From Parietichytrium sp. I65-24A (taxonomy: Eukaryota; Sar; Bigyra; Thraustochytrida; Thraustochytriidae): DNA of 64,000 nt. The first letter of the stretch is position 1. Every line of letters starts with the position of its first letter. A model generated the notes under the pieces. That model was not told the origin of the DNA. It made no database searches and was given only the letters and a program-made list of their open reading frames with translations. The position numbers and the translations under genes were made by a program. The stretch spans positions 121,179 to 185,178 of the forward strand of contig BLSF01000073.1 in the NCBI GenBank assembly GCA_012862575.1. Reading direction: 5' to 3'. Shown one piece after another: positions 1 through 11,600 of the stretch.

Positions 1-1005
1 CCAAGACGGCGTTCCAGTAGCAGGACGCCCAGCCTCCCTCTCACTCCCGCAGCACCTGGCGCTGAAAGGACCAGAAACTTTCTCCGTGCGGCGCTTTTGG
101 AGACATTCTACGGTAAATGTGGCGTAAACGGCCCAGAGAGCAACGGAGAGTTGGAGGAGTACATTGTTTGGACGTGCTGCACGGCTATCAAGCCGGCGCA
201 CGCCTCTTTCCCTTTGTTGCAAGAAACACCCGGAGCTACTGTGGAGGCCACGTTGCCTAGTGCGGCTGAGGCGCACCGATACGCAGTAGACCTGTTTTTC
301 AGTAAGCTGGAAAGGCACGGATGCTCCTCTTCGGTAACCGTTGACTCCCCAAAAGCTCGGGACAGCCTCGTCCTCGTGGCACAGGTTCGAAGTGGGGATT
401 TCTTTACTGTGGGGTGTAGCTCCAGGGCAGAGTTCCTTGTTGCAAAGCGCAAACTCTCGCCAAGCCCGCCTCCTCGAGGGAACGCGGCAACAACCCCAAG
501 CCCGCGGACAGCACGTGTTCATAGAACAATTGGCAGAACTCCAATCTGCACGCCCCAGCAAACACAACTCGAGCAAAAATACAGCAAGGTTGAGGAAGGC
601 GATGATTTTGATGGACCATTTGCGGTGTACGTGGAAAGCAACTTTCAAGACGGTGTGGAGCGCGAGTTTGTTGGAACCATGTTTGAAAGTAAATCTCGGG
701 CAAACCAGCGAGTCATCGAACTCTTTTTCGCTCACATCAGAGAGCAGCAAGTTCCGGCTGACAAAATTGCTGAGGTCTGCACTGATGGGCTACTAAATTT
801 GGTGGTTTTGGATCAAAGCAACGCTAGCAGTTCAGAAACATGTCACATGTTTCAGGTCAAAACTTGTTCCGGACGGAATATTCTGCAAAGCACCTCGTGG
901 TCCGCCGCTCAAAGTGATTCGGAGGAATCGTTTGCCATGTCGTCTTGTTTGCTTGACGAAGAGGACGACGTGGATTCCGAAATCATGCGCGCTTTGAATC
1001 CTTGA
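1..1005 (+). CDS. Unrecognised protein, 5' end outside window, two copies of a ~90-residue domain
   Basis: The frame is open from base 1 to the TGA at 1003-1005 (about 334 codons), and no in-frame ATG lies near the window edge, so this is the 3' part of a larger gene or a downstream exon. I do not recognise the family. Two segments look like diverged copies of one domain. The first (about 142-430) has the core 'AHRYAVDLFFSKLERHG' and the second (about 622-900) has 'ANQRVIELFFAHIREQ'. Each core follows a strand-like stretch and precedes a hydrophobic 'LVLVAQV' or 'LNLVVLD' strand. The linker is Ser/Pro-rich (about 450-580) and the C-terminus is acidic (EEDDVDSE). No signal peptide or membrane segment is visible. 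Coding status rests on the long open frame and its ordinary codon use. Function unknown. Confidence 0.7.
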   Translation, partial: PRRRSSSRTPSLPLTPAAPGAERTRNFLRAALLETFYGKCGVNGPESNGELEEYIVWTCCTAIKPAHASFPLLQETPGATVEATLPSAAEAHRYAVDLFFSKLERHGCSSSVTVDSPKARDSLVLVAQVRSGDFFTVGCSSRAEFLVAKRKLSPSPPPRGNAATTPSPRTARVHRTIGRTPICTPQQTQLEQKYSKVEEGDDFDGPFAVYVESNFQDGVEREFVGTMFESKSRANQRVIELFFAHIREQQVPADKIAEVCTDGLLNLVVLDQSNASSSETCHMFQVKTCSGRNILQSTSWSAAQSDSEESFAMSSCLLDEEDDVDSEIMRALNP

Positions 1006-1454
1006 AATCGGGATCGCTGTGAATTAGACGCATGCGGCGTCAAGGACCGGCGATGAGCACGATTTGCCTTGTTCCGAAGTTGGCAAACATGAGCCAGCGA
1101 TTCGATGCCGGAAGATTTAAACTAAATACTTAATTGACATCTTGACTAAGAGCAACCAACAAGAAGAAATTGATCCCTTTTTTTCCCTTGATTGATTGAC
1201 GCACTTTGCGCCACTTTAGGATGGAAATTATCTGTAAACTAAAACGCTGTGAATGGATGGAACACATCGATGGGTGTTAGTAATCTTTCTATTATATAAA
1301 TATATGGTGGAAGGAAAACATGGCCTTCGCAGCCTTCGCAGCAGTCCAACGAATGAAAAGTCCAAGTTGAGTGGCGATCGCGTCAGGAATGCCAGTTTGT
1401 TTCACACCACACTCGTTCGCCCATTTTCAAAAGAGACCTTTAGTTGCCTCGAGC
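1006..1454. other. Convergent 3'-3' spacer
   Basis: This lies between the ends of the partial gene (+) and the semialdehyde dehydrogenase (-). It should hold both 3' UTRs. It is moderately AT-rich (for example around 1295-1305). I see no gene, tandem repeat or RNA gene in it. Confidence 0.6.
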
Positions 1455-3334
1455 TCAGTTTTTCTGGCCAAGGATTGGCATCGAGGTGCCCCAGAGCTTT
1501 TGGTCCTGGGAGCTGCTCCAGTTGGAAGTCACAGACTTGATCTGGGTGTAGAACTGGACAGCAGACTTTCCATTAAAGTTGACGTCGCCGCGGATGGACG
1601 CGCGAGATCCGGTAAAGGCAAAAGGGCTCACTGGCACAGGGATTGGCACGTTGATGCCCACCTGGCCAACATCGATCTCGTGCTGGAACTTGCGAGCGGA
1701 TGCGCCGGACTGGGTGAAGATTGCACAGCCGTTGCCCCATGGGTTGCTGTTGGTGATCTTGATAGCCTCCTCCAAAGTGTCGCACTTCATGATGCAGAGC
1801 ACTGGGCCAAAGATTTCCTCCTTGTAGGCAGTGTGTTCTGGCTTGATGTCGGACAGGACGGTTGGGCCAACAAAGTATCCGTTCTCGTAGCCCTCCACCT
1901 TGACTCCGCGTCCATCGAGAAGAATCTTGGCGCCCTCCTGCTCGGCGCTCCCAATAAGCTTCTCAATGCGCTGTTTTGCTTGCAGGTCGATCACTGGGCC
2001 TACGTCAACTCCGGACTGATGGCCGGCTCCGACCTTGAGCTTCTTTGCGCGCTCCACGATTTCTGGGATCCATTCCTGGGATTCGCCCACGAAGATTGCA
2101 ACACTGAGAGCCATGCAACGCTGTCCAGCAGCGCCAACTGGAATCACCCGACAAAGTCACAGTGTCAGTAAGAAAAAAAGGTTCGTCTTGGCAAGCTCCA
2201 CCCGTCCCTTGCGCGCGCCCAAGCAGAAACATTTAAGAGGATTCATGGAGAAAACATGAGAAAAGGGTACTTACATGCTGCTCCGACAAGAGCATCAATG
2301 GTCATTTGCTTGTCGGCGTCCGCGAGAACGGTGCCGTGGTTCTTGGCACCCATGTTGCTGACGACGCGTTTTCCGTTCTTGGTTCCGCGGTCAAAGATGT
2401 ACTCTCCTGCCTGGTTGCTTCCAACAAAGGTGATTGCCTTGATGTCAGGGTGGTCGCACATAAAGTTGACTGTGTCGTGCGCGCCGTGGATCACGTTGAG
2501 CACGCCAGCAGGGAGACCGGCTTCCACGCACAGCTTGGCGAACATCATGGTGGTCATTGGATCCTTCTCAGATGGCTTGAGAAGAAAGGTGTTTCCAGTG
2601 GCGTTTGCGATCGGTGCCATCCACCCGCAAGGAATCATAAATGGGACTGCAGAGATCAAGTAGCACAGATTTGGGCAAGAACACAACGGTTGGCAAGTGA
2701 GAAAGAAAGAAAGAAACCACGACAACACATGAGGGCGCCTACGTCAAAAGGCAACCCTCTCAACAAACAAACAAACAAAATCAAATAAAAAAGCGACCAG
2801 AAACTCACAGTTGAAAGGCGCAATCCCAGCACACACTCCAAGCGGCTGACGAATGGTGTACGTGTCAATGTTAGCCGAGAGGTTCTCCAGCGTCTCGCCC
2901 ATCATGAGCGTGCTCATCGCGCAGGCATGCTCGATGGCCTCGAGTCCCCTGAACACATCTCCCTTTGCATCGGCGAGCGTCTTCCCCTGCTCGCGGGTCA
3001 CCACCTTGGCCAGCTCGTCCATATTATTCCTGACCAGCTCCTGCAGACGCAGCATTACGCGAACTCTGTTCGGCGCGGACGTCTCCTTCCACGACTGGAA
3101 CGCTTCCTTCGCGTAACGAGCAGCAGCGTTCATCTCCTCGTCAGTGCTCTGCGGAACCTGCGCGATCACCTCGCCAGTGGCCGGGTTGGTCACATCGATC
3201 CACTTGCTCGTGCTCGAGTCCACGAACTCGCCATTGATGAAGTTTTGCACTTTCTCCACCTTGCTCGACAGATGCCGCACGCCGCCGAGCCCTCCTTGCC
3301 GCCTCACAGCCTTGACCACCTTGGACGACAGCAT
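1455..3334 (-). CDS. Methylmalonate-semialdehyde dehydrogenase (CoA-acylating), mitochondrial
   Basis: Three exons read on the minus strand: 3334-2809, 2646-2275 and 2137-1455. The introns are 2808-2647 and 2274-2138, with GTGAGT...CTGCAG and GTAAGT...TTCCAG borders. Both are phase 1, and the joins restore the family strings 'IAPFNFPFMIP' and '[14 protein letters not shown]'. The protein is 526 residues, normal for the family. The first ~25 residues are basic and Ser/Arg-rich with 'RHLSSK', like a mitochondrial presequence. The NAD-site region '[12 protein letters not shown]' and the glycine motif '[12 protein letters not shown]' are present, and the catalytic cysteine is Cys307 in 'GQRCMAL'. 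The enzyme converts methylmalonate (and malonate) semialdehyde to propionyl-CoA (acetyl-CoA) at the end of valine and pyrimidine catabolism. The start is the only ATG at the head of the conserved frame. Confidence 0.95.
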
Positions 3335-4372
3335 CTTTCTGCGTTCCTTTGTTCTCCTTTGTTCCTTCCTTCCTTCCGACCTTGGCGTTGGAGAATGCGT
3401 CCTCGCGTACCCTTGTACCCTTAGGTTTTTTTGCTTCTTGGTTTGGTTTGGTTTGGCTCTTGTGTCTCTGTGCCGGTGGCTCTAAAAAAAGGGGTTGCGG
3501 AGATTGCGGACTCGGAATTTGGTGGTACTATGTGGTACTTATCAGAGAGGTTCAGAGGGTCGCTTTCAAGAGCCTTAGTAGTCGGTTAGCGACGGTGGTA
3601 GCAGTGCTGTGCACGCTGGGCGGACCTCTCGACGCTGTTGAGGATAGCTAGCAGTGGTTAGCGCTGGGGGTAGGGTGGTTGGCGGGATTACTCGAGGCGT
3701 AGCGGGGTGATAGGGAAGGGTAGTGCGCGAGTCTTAGTAGTCTTAGTGTGGCAAGGATATTTTTGTACACGCTGTGCTTTTGGGGTAGTAGTACTCAATT
3801 AGTGTAAAGTGTACGACGCCAAGCTTTATGCAGGTAAAAGCTTGGTAAGGGGGCTTAGCTTGTTGAATACTGTAATCGCTACACTATTTGTGCCAAGAGG
3901 TGTAAGATTGTGCTACGGGTAAGGTACAAGCCCGGGTAGAGAGGCTGCGTAGGAGTGGGAGGGAGGGCTACGGAGTGGTATAGTTTACGGTAGGAGTGTG
4001 AGTCCGACAGCCGCAAGCCGCACGATATCTCCGACTATAGTTATATGTGCATACTGACGAATTGTATCCGCGGTTCTATGTGGAGTTCTGTCGTGGAAGG
4101 GAGTTCTGAATGATGAATGGAACAAACGTTGAAAATTGTTGCTGCGATCGACGAAAGATTTGCCTCGAACAAATTCACGAGCGTTGAAAGCTGTCTGTTT
4201 GCAATCGACAAAAGGTCTGCCTCGAGCGTGTGCCATCTCGAACATTGGATGGATGACATTGGTCAGTGCAAAGACTTTAGGCAGAGGTAAGGACGAGTTG
4301 GAGCATGGAATGTGTCGACATCAATCTAATCAATCTATTCTGTTCTCGAGTTCTAAATTCTAAATTCTAGTT
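3335..4372. promoter_or_regulatory. 5' flank of the semialdehyde dehydrogenase gene; TA-step-rich island
   Basis: No gene is supportable here. Next to the ATG are short tandem pyrimidine repeats (CTTTGTTC/TTCC units, about 3343-3377) and a (GGTTT) run at 3436-3458. From about 3520 to 4080 the sequence is conspicuously rich in TAG/GTA/TAC/CTA triplets, for example TAGTAGTAC at 3786-3794, unlike the neighbouring genes. The last part (about 4260-4372) should be the 3' UTR of the receptor gene and holds TTCTAAA repeats at 4350-4370. Confidence 0.5.
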
Positions 4373-7300
4373 CTAGTCAGCGTTGCCTGAAGTGACCGTG
4401 GTTGCTGTGACTGCAGTGACCTGCGTTGACCCTGACTTGTTGGACGTGGATACCTTGACGTTGCCCGTGGCGATGTCGTACACACGCGGCACGAAGAGGA
4501 TGCACAAGGTGAGCGACATGCAGAGAAACGTCAACGTTGAGGAGATGAAGAGAAGTGCGGACAGGTCAGAAACGACAGAAACAAGAACGAGGTTAAGAGC
4601 ACCGAAAGTGAGGATGTTGTACACCGAGATCGCAATCTGCTTGCTGTCATTGGCCTGGGAAATATGCACGTTTCGGACTTGCCATGCGAGATAAGCGCCG
4701 AAAAGAAGTATCACTCCGAGCGACGCGATCAAGATGGTTGCAAACGTTGTTTGATTCGCTCCTGTGCATTTCGGAGACATGCTCACCGTAATGATTTGGG
4801 ACTCGATGTCGAGAGTCTCAGCTCCTGGGGTAAATTCCACCACAGGTGGGGAAATAACCAGCCAAACCAGAAGAAAGCAGGTGATAGTCACTACCATTCC
4901 AACGACGCGGGTCATCAAAGACTTGTCTGTGATACGCTTGACGCGCTGCATCTTGGCGCTGAAGATCCGCTGTACGCGCATCGTTTTACTCAAGAGAGAA
5001 CCGAAAACCATGGTAAAGCCCAGCGACAAGAGCCATACTGGAGTGACGCAGCTCGCCACAGCGGTATCTTGACAGCAGGTATTATTTGCGTTGGCGCACA
5101 AGTAGTCCGGTACGTCTCCAGACAAGCGACTGCGCGTCCTCTCCAAGTCCCAATTCTCGTCTGTGCATGCTTCGTTGTCCGCAAACGTTTGCTCATTTAC
5201 GATGAGATAAAACGAGATGAGCACGGATCCAAGGATGATAATAAGGTTCATGTTTGGGCTCGTGAAAAGGATGACCGGAAGTTTACGGTAGCGTACCTGC
5301 ACAAATGCAAACACACTGGCAAGTATCAGACCAATGATTCCGTAAACGACTGCCAGCGACTTTGCTCCAGAATCAACTTCAGCAAACCCATACTTTCGCC
5401 CAAGCCCTTTACAGTCGTACTCGACAACAAGAGAGACTGTAATACTGCTCGATGAACCTGAGGTTGGCTTGTCGTTGATAAGAATCTGTATTGTGTCGCT
5501 GTGCTGCTGAAGATCAGAGCAAGAAATGTCTGCAACCTTGAGATTAACGCGTCCTTCGGAATCCACTTCAGCCGCGCTTCCCACTGCCCAAGAGGTATAG
5601 TTTGTACTGTTGCTGCCACCCACGTACAACGTCCCGACGTCCAGTGTCTTGTGCAAGGTCACTTCGACTTGCTCCAAGTCCACCTCCGTTGTTTGCAACG
5701 CGAATGTTAAAACACCAGCTGAGATATTGTAGGACACAGTGCCGCCAGATTCTACCGTAGATCCCGTCACTTCAAAAACTGCGCTGGGAGGGTCTGGCTT
5801 TGGCTGAATAGTCACTTGAACCTCGCCGTCATCTGCGCTTTCCCTTAAACGGTCGCCGCCGCAGTCATAAGTGCTGAACGAGAACGAATCATCCCCAAAT
5901 TTGTTCTCGTGTGGGATATACCGAACCCGGTTGTTCGGATAGCGAAGCATCGCAGCCTGGGCAGTTTTTGAGCCGAATACCTTGATGTAGTCTATGTAGT
6001 TCCAGTCTGGGGTCCCTGTCTCTGCAGAGGTGTCCACTTCGACCCTTATCTGATTGCTCTTGAAAAAGGGTCTGCAGATTTTTGGCTCCGTCTTGTAGTA
6101 AAGGCCGCGAGACGTGTATTTGTCATTTGCTGTCGAATCGGCGCCATCTGTGTATAAAGGTTGCCACACGCCATTCGGATCACGCGCTTTGATCGCGGCG
6201 ACCTGCCCTGCGCCACGCGGACTGCCGATTTCTACAGACACGATGAACACAGGCTCATCGATGGAAATTTCAATGTACTCAGTCCACGCTGGCTCATCAA
6301 AGTTGTAGCCTCGATATTGGTTGTGGTTATAGTCGTATTGGGTACCATAGGCCCCAGCGGACTCCCCGCCAACCATATCAGAGTCCCCAATGTAAGCTTT
6401 GTTCAAGGGACACCACACACCAGAATCTAATGGCAAGAATTGTGATGGGTCCGTAATCTGCATTACAACCGGCCACGAAGACTTCGAAAGCGCTGCGGAC
6501 ACACTGCATCCATTTGGGTAGGTGTCAGTCTCCATCCAACACTTTTCGTAGACTCCGTCGACCTTGCGCTGCATCGGCAGAATCTCAAAGTTGTACACTG
6601 CTTCACTGCCCTCGCCTGTGATCTCTGTGATTTTGCCAACTCGTTTAACGCCGTTGTCGTTTACAACAAACAAGTCACCAACAACATGATCTGTTCTATC
6701 ATCAGAACACTCCTTGTTCTGGTTTGAGCCACAAGACGGACGGCCAAGCACTCCAAGCGCATGATAAGCAACGTGCGGTGGGTTTCCCCAAAAGCTGGAT
6801 ACTCCAAGAACCTCGCTTGCATAGAATGCTTCAACAACCCCGACGTCGTAAATCTCGTATGGCGACGCGATCTTTTCCGCGGTACTGTTGTTTTCATCAA
6901 CCAGATATAGATCTCCGCTGCTTGGCAGTGATGTAATCACCACTCCATAAGCGCTCTCAGAATCAAATGCACCCAACTCAATCAAGACGCCTTCTTCGTC
7001 ATCTTCGTCCACCGTAGAGCTACCGGACGTTGCTGTCGGGAGATCATTCAAGCCCTCGATGTTGAAGGTGATCGTCAATACTTCGCTCACTAACGAAGGG
7101 TTACTTTTCGATCGAAATTGTATCTGATAAGAGTCGTAACTCAACCCATACCCGTCAGGATTTGGCACGTAAAACACTGCTCCGTCTCTGTGGCTCACGG
7201 CGACGTTAACCTGTTCGTAGGTTGTGGAAAGTTGCGTTTCGCCGGTACCGTATTCGAACTCGGATGATTCGTGGAGCTTTCCAGCAGTGGGTAGAGCCAC

Positions 7301-8647
7301 GATGATGGTCTCGAGATCCTCCCCGCTAGGAGATCTGGCCATATTCCTCCCAACGACTTGGTAAGTCTGATCTTCGACGAAATTGAAACTCGTACTCGCT
7401 CCAGACAGATCTAGCGATATCGCTGGCGCTTGCAGCGGCCAAATGTGAATAGTGTACACCTTCGATGCGCTTTGGTCCTCTATGAGTAGCCAGACAGGCG
7501 TATCAAAGCTTTCAGTTGCATTGAAGATCAAGGTGTCTGTGCCAGCAACGAATGAGCTTCCAGAGGAGAACTGTACCTCATTCTGGTTGTGGAGAGAACC
7601 CACACTTGGCTCAACCGAGACCGTCAGCGTTACTCCATTCAGTTCGCTCGGCATCGCCAAGGGGCTAGGGTCTCCAGGCAGTACCGAAAAGACGATGGGA
7701 ACATTGACATCCTGAGCTAGTCCACTGAATGGGACCGTCGATGGGACAGGAAGCGGTTTACCGAACTCTACTTCGGCCGCGCACTCGCTCGCGGAGTTCA
7801 CATCACTCCAAGTCAATCCGTGTCCGTAGTCATTGTTCATCTGTCCCAAGAGCAGGTCGTATTCGGATCCAGCTGAACCGTAGTTCTTTGCCGTGTTGGT
7901 TCCAGTCACATCACATTTGGCATTGTAGAGGCCATCTGTGTCCGAGCCTTGCAGATTGTCGCAAACGATATCAAAGTTGTAGTGCAAAACAATGCTCGCA
8001 TCCATATTTGTCACGTCAATCGGTGTTGCCATAGCGGAGGTAATCTCCGCCTGCGAAAGAGCTCTTGAGTATAGGGTGACCTCGTCCATTAAACCAAAAT
8101 ACGCCTTCAGAATGTCGGCAGTAGCTGGCTCGTCGATCCTCGAGTAAGTGTGCGCGCCGAGCTGGAAACTGACCTTTTCCCCGTGGAGGCTTTGAGCGGC
8201 TCCCAACGCTTTTCCGGCTACCTTGACACCGTCCACGTATACAGTGATGTCAGTTGTGTTCAGCACGACAGCGAAAAAGTGCCAATCGGTGAGTTGAATC
8301 GGGCCATCTTTGATGACATCTCCGAGGTACTCCATGACGTTTGAGAACGCGTATCCATACCACTCGATTACCGGCTGAAAAAAGTTGGAGTCTGCGGCAT
8401 TAGTCCAACTAAACAGGACATGGACATTGTCTCGGGCCATCGTGTGACTCTTCGCCCACATTGTGAATGTGGCTTCGGTGTCAATTTCATCCATCCCAGG
8501 GTCATTTTTGTCGACGAAACCTTTTCTTAGCGCAGCCACCGGCTGGTCCCGCTCAAAGTTGAGCGCATACCCACTCTGCGCACTGACTTTGGTGGGCAAA
8601 GCCAGCGCAAGCCCAGCAGCAACAAGACATTTTATCACGAACCTCAT
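4373..8647 (-). CDS. Class C (GABA-B-receptor-like) 7TM receptor with LamG and adhesion-type ectodomain
   Basis: One exon, 1,424 residues from the ATG at 8647. The frame runs 7 codons further upstream only from a GTG. The start gives a good signal peptide (MRFVIKCLVAAGLALALPTKVSAQS). The ectodomain begins with a LamG/concanavalin-like fold (about 30-220) carrying the hallmark 'GLMDEVTLYSRALSQAEI'. Next come cadherin/VCBS-like beta repeats with 'NDLP..' and 'DEDDEEG' motifs (about 300-570), then an F5/8-type-C-like stretch around 780-880 ('EYIEISIDEPVFIVSVEIGSP' region), then more beta repeats. From about residue 1100 there are seven membrane segments. The class C signature 'WLLSLGFTMVFGSLLSK' follows two Cys-rich extracellular turns. 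The tail is short (about 30 residues, Ser/Thr-rich). Expected role: plasma-membrane receptor coupled to G proteins; ligand unknown. No Venus-flytrap domain is seen, so it is unlikely to bind amino acids in the canonical way. Confidence 0.85.
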   Translation of the reverse strand: MRFVIKCLVAAGLALALPTKVSAQSGYALNFERDQPVAALRKGFVDKNDPGMDEIDTEATFTMWAKSHTMARDNVHVLFSWTNAADSNFFQPVIEWYGYAFSNVMEYLGDVIKDGPIQLTDWHFFAVVLNTTDITVYVDGVKVAGKALGAAQSLHGEKVSFQLGAHTYSRIDEPATADILKAYFGLMDEVTLYSRALSQAEITSAMATPIDVTNMDASIVLHYNFDIVCDNLQGSDTDGLYNAKCDVTGTNTAKNYGSAGSEYDLLLGQMNNDYGHGLTWSDVNSASECAAEVEFGKPLPVPSTVPFSGLAQDVNVPIVFSVLPGDPSPLAMPSELNGVTLTVSVEPSVGSLHNQNEVQFSSGSSFVAGTDTLIFNATESFDTPVWLLIEDQSASKVYTIHIWPLQAPAISLDLSGASTSFNFVEDQTYQVVGRNMARSPSGEDLETIIVALPTAGKLHESSEFEYGTGETQLSTTYEQVNVAVSHRDGAVFYVPNPDGYGLSYDSYQIQFRSKSNPSLVSEVLTITFNIEGLNDLPTATSGSSTVDEDDEEGVLIELGAFDSESAYGVVITSLPSSGDLYLVDENNSTAEKIASPYEIYDVGVVEAFYASEVLGVSSFWGNPPHVAYHALGVLGRPSCGSNQNKECSDDRTDHVVGDLFVVNDNGVKRVGKITEITGEGSEAVYNFEILPMQRKVDGVYEKCWMETDTYPNGCSVSAALSKSSWPVVMQITDPSQFLPLDSGVWCPLNKAYIGDSDMVGGESAGAYGTQYDYNHNQYRGYNFDEPAWTEYIEISIDEPVFIVSVEIGSPRGAGQVAAIKARDPNGVWQPLYTDGADSTANDKYTSRGLYYKTEPKICRPFFKSNQIRVEVDTSAETGTPDWNYIDYIKVFGSKTAQAAMLRYPNNRVRYIPHENKFGDDSFSFSTYDCGGDRLRESADDGEVQVTIQPKPDPPSAVFEVTGSTVESGGTVSYNISAGVLTFALQTTEVDLEQVEVTLHKTLDVGTLYVGGSNSTNYTSWAVGSAAEVDSEGRVNLKVADISCSDLQQHSDTIQILINDKPTSGSSSSITVSLVVEYDCKGLGRKYGFAEVDSGAKSLAVVYGIIGLILASVFAFVQVRYRKLPVILFTSPNMNLIIILGSVLISFYLIVNEQTFADNEACTDENWDLERTRSRLSGDVPDYLCANANNTCCQDTAVASCVTPVWLLSLGFTMVFGSLLSKTMRVQRIFSAKMQRVKRITDKSLMTRVVGMVVTITCFLLVWLVISPPVVEFTPGAETLDIESQIITVSMSPKCTGANQTTFATILIASLGVILLFGAYLAWQVRNVHISQANDSKQIAISVYNILTFGALNLVLVSVVSDLSALLFISSTLTFLCMSLTLCILFVPRVYDIATGNVKVSTSNKSGSTQVTAVTATTVTSGNAD

Positions 8648-11600
8648 TCTTCTCGACGCCGGAGGCACAGTTTCGGTTTTGCCTCTCCACTAGCAAACTC
8701 GCTTGGTTCTCGACTCTCAGCATGGCATTCAGCACATCTTTCCTACGAAACTTTAGTATTCGGGGCGTGGAGCTGGTCACTGAAACTACTCGCTTGCAGT
8801 CGTTGGCTTGTATGCGTTGGATTTGGCACAGCCTTCGCTGTGGCTAGCCCCTGGCAAATTTTGATGAAAACGCATTTTTTGGAATGCAGAGTTCGGAGGT
8901 GAGCCGTATGGATACGGAATAAAAGTTGTGCGGTTTCGCATGATGGCGATTGTTGCTATTAGACCTCAACGTTGTATCCATTATGGCGGTCTCGAAGAGG
9001 GGTAAAAACAGTAAAAACAGCAGTTTGCTCCGGTAACTCTCCTGGTATTTTGGTAGATATCAAATGTGCAAGAAGATGGCAGTGCAAAAACTTGCGCGAA
9101 TCTTGACGCATAGAAATTGTACCGGAACTTTTCCTCAACTGCATAGATTCTTGCTCACTGTAAATTTCGCTCTCAGCCCGTTCGTCTCTGTCTGTTTTTC
9201 TGAAAGCGCATTATCTCGGGGAGTGACATACAACGTTGAGCCTATTTCAAAGTTGAGCTCTCGCAAACCATGAAGTTTCTAATTTGTGTATTGACTGCGA
9301 ATACAACGTCAACCCAAACTACCCAAACCCAACAAACAGGAATCAGATGTGTGCGTGATGCGCAATCCTCGTGTTGCAATTATAACAATTAAAAATAAGT
9401 TGACGAACGGCAGAACAGATGGAGAGGGAGTGGGAAGGAACACGCTGTTTTTAACGACTTTGCGAAACGGGAGGACGAAAGTGGACCCTGGTAATACCTG
9501 GTACCAGGCTTCCCCCTCTCTCTGTCTCTGCATCCCTCTCAAGACCCAACTCCAACTGACATAAAGTAATTCTACCCTTCAGTCCGCCTCTCCAAATCTG
9601 AAACGACAATCTCGTTCTTGTCTCGACTTGAGAATAACTAGCTTGAACACATTCAACTTGAGAACAAATCAATAGGAAGCTGGGTAAGAGAAGCAGAACG
9701 TACTTGTTCTTCCTCTCATTCAAGAGAAAGCTCCAGTTCAAGAGTATGACGACTCGTACAAGCACAGTATCCCTTTGTGAACAAACCTCCCCACAGTCTA
9801 GCCTCGCAAAAGTTTTCATTCTCAGGTGTTCATCAGCGTCGATACAGCAAAATGTGAGGAGGGCGACAGGGAGCTCTTACCATTGCTTCCTCTCGCCTAC
9901 CTCTGAAGATGAAATCAAGTGTTCTGGACCGCTGGCTAGTGTCGGAAGAGACGCCTTCCAAAATGTCCTCTCGTTCTTCTTTAGTCTCGATTTATAAGTT
10001 CTAAATTCTAAACTTTCGGCAATGGAGCAAACAAGAACGAGACCCCTGTCTGCGTTTAGATTGCTGAGACACCTGGAAGATTGAAAAACATTGAACTGCA
10101 TCATTGTTTGCGAATTCTGGCTCATGTTGAAATCGTAGTTTCAAAGGTACAGGAGTCGTTGTTTTCACAATCAGACATGAGGCGTAAAAGGTGTTCTTTT
10201 TTTAGAGTGCGATTTGAACAGCCAAAGGTTGGCTCGTTGACTCGATATTTCCACTCACATGCAAATTTCTTTACTCTGGATAAACTTGGAATGCTGTCCA
10301 AAATTCAGTACTTGCGTCACCGAGTATGGGACTGTGAGCACGTTAGACAGCTTCCTTCGGGTTTTGAGGCCTCGCCCGGGATATGAATGAACGACTCACT
10401 GTCCAGATTGTTTATGTTTTCCAGACGGACTACATTTATTCTCAAATCCACCGCGGCGTCTAAGTTTTCTTGTGAGGTAAGAAGATCTGTCTTTTACGGT
10501 GCAAGTCGAGTGTGAAGTCGACTTCTCAATAATTGTGAGACATTTATGACTTGCGAATCTATTTATATCTATGTGATTTTGGGAGTCTTTTGAGCTCTTG
10601 CTACGGAGGGTCTGAGAGCTTTTCCTTTTCCTTTTCATCGATTGGAGGTTGGATGATTCTAACATGCACCAAAGTATATGAGTTGCCGAGCTCAAAGACT
10701 ACAGGAAGCCTATAGGATACGCATGAGAGAGTGTGACGAGCGAGTGACCAGCCTCCACGGTGTCGTCGAGAGTCGCGTTAATTGTACTGAAAGCCGCTAA
10801 GCCGGATTAAAAATTTTTGATCAAGAAAACAAAAACTACCCGGCCCGGCGGCCAGTGCATTTCTCAACGGTCAAAGATCGCTTCCCGTACTAGTGCGGGT
10901 AGTAGTTCTGCCCCATCACTCTATAGAAGTATCTCTAACATAAGACAGACATCTCCCAAACGACACAAATATTGCTACGGCGGTACGGTAACGACACACT
11001 ATCAGTGCCGTTTGAAGAATTGCAGAGTCGGACTCGCAATCATTTCAGAGCAATTTTTAAACTTTTTCCAAGGTTAGCTAAAATGAAAGGAAGCGTTCAT
11101 TCGACTGACACCGTGAGGGCTGCGTGAGTCTTAAGGCAGCCTTTCGTCTGAGAAAATTTGAACCTACGAGTCTTGCAGAGAGGCCTTCCCAGGGGTCTTG
11201 TCGGACTTTTTTTTCCATTTTATTATGCCCGCACTCTCGACGATACTGACAGCTCGCTCTCACAAGAAGTCGGGGTTGACTTCGGAGGGCAGTCATACTG
11301 CTTTGATGCAAGAGTCACCAACGCCAACATTTCTTGGGAGAGGGTTTGAACGGAGTGCGCATCACCATTGTGAAATTTACCCCGAATATATGAAGAGTAG
11401 AATTCCTAATCAAACTACGTCCTTTGAGGGAGGAGATGGGAGGAGCGTTTTCCTCAAAAGTTTACAAGTCCCTAATTCATCGACAACGTTATGGCCAGCC
11501 TGTTGTAGCCTTACCCTTGAGAGAGGAGCATGAACACGGAAGCCCTGACCATCGCCAAATACGTTTCGCTAAGAGTCACTCATCATGTTTTATGAAGCTT

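Noticed and set aside
1371-2171. Open frame of 266 codons on the plus strand
   Set aside because: It is antisense to exon 3 of the semialdehyde dehydrogenase, whose minus-strand reading matches the family and is spliced correctly.
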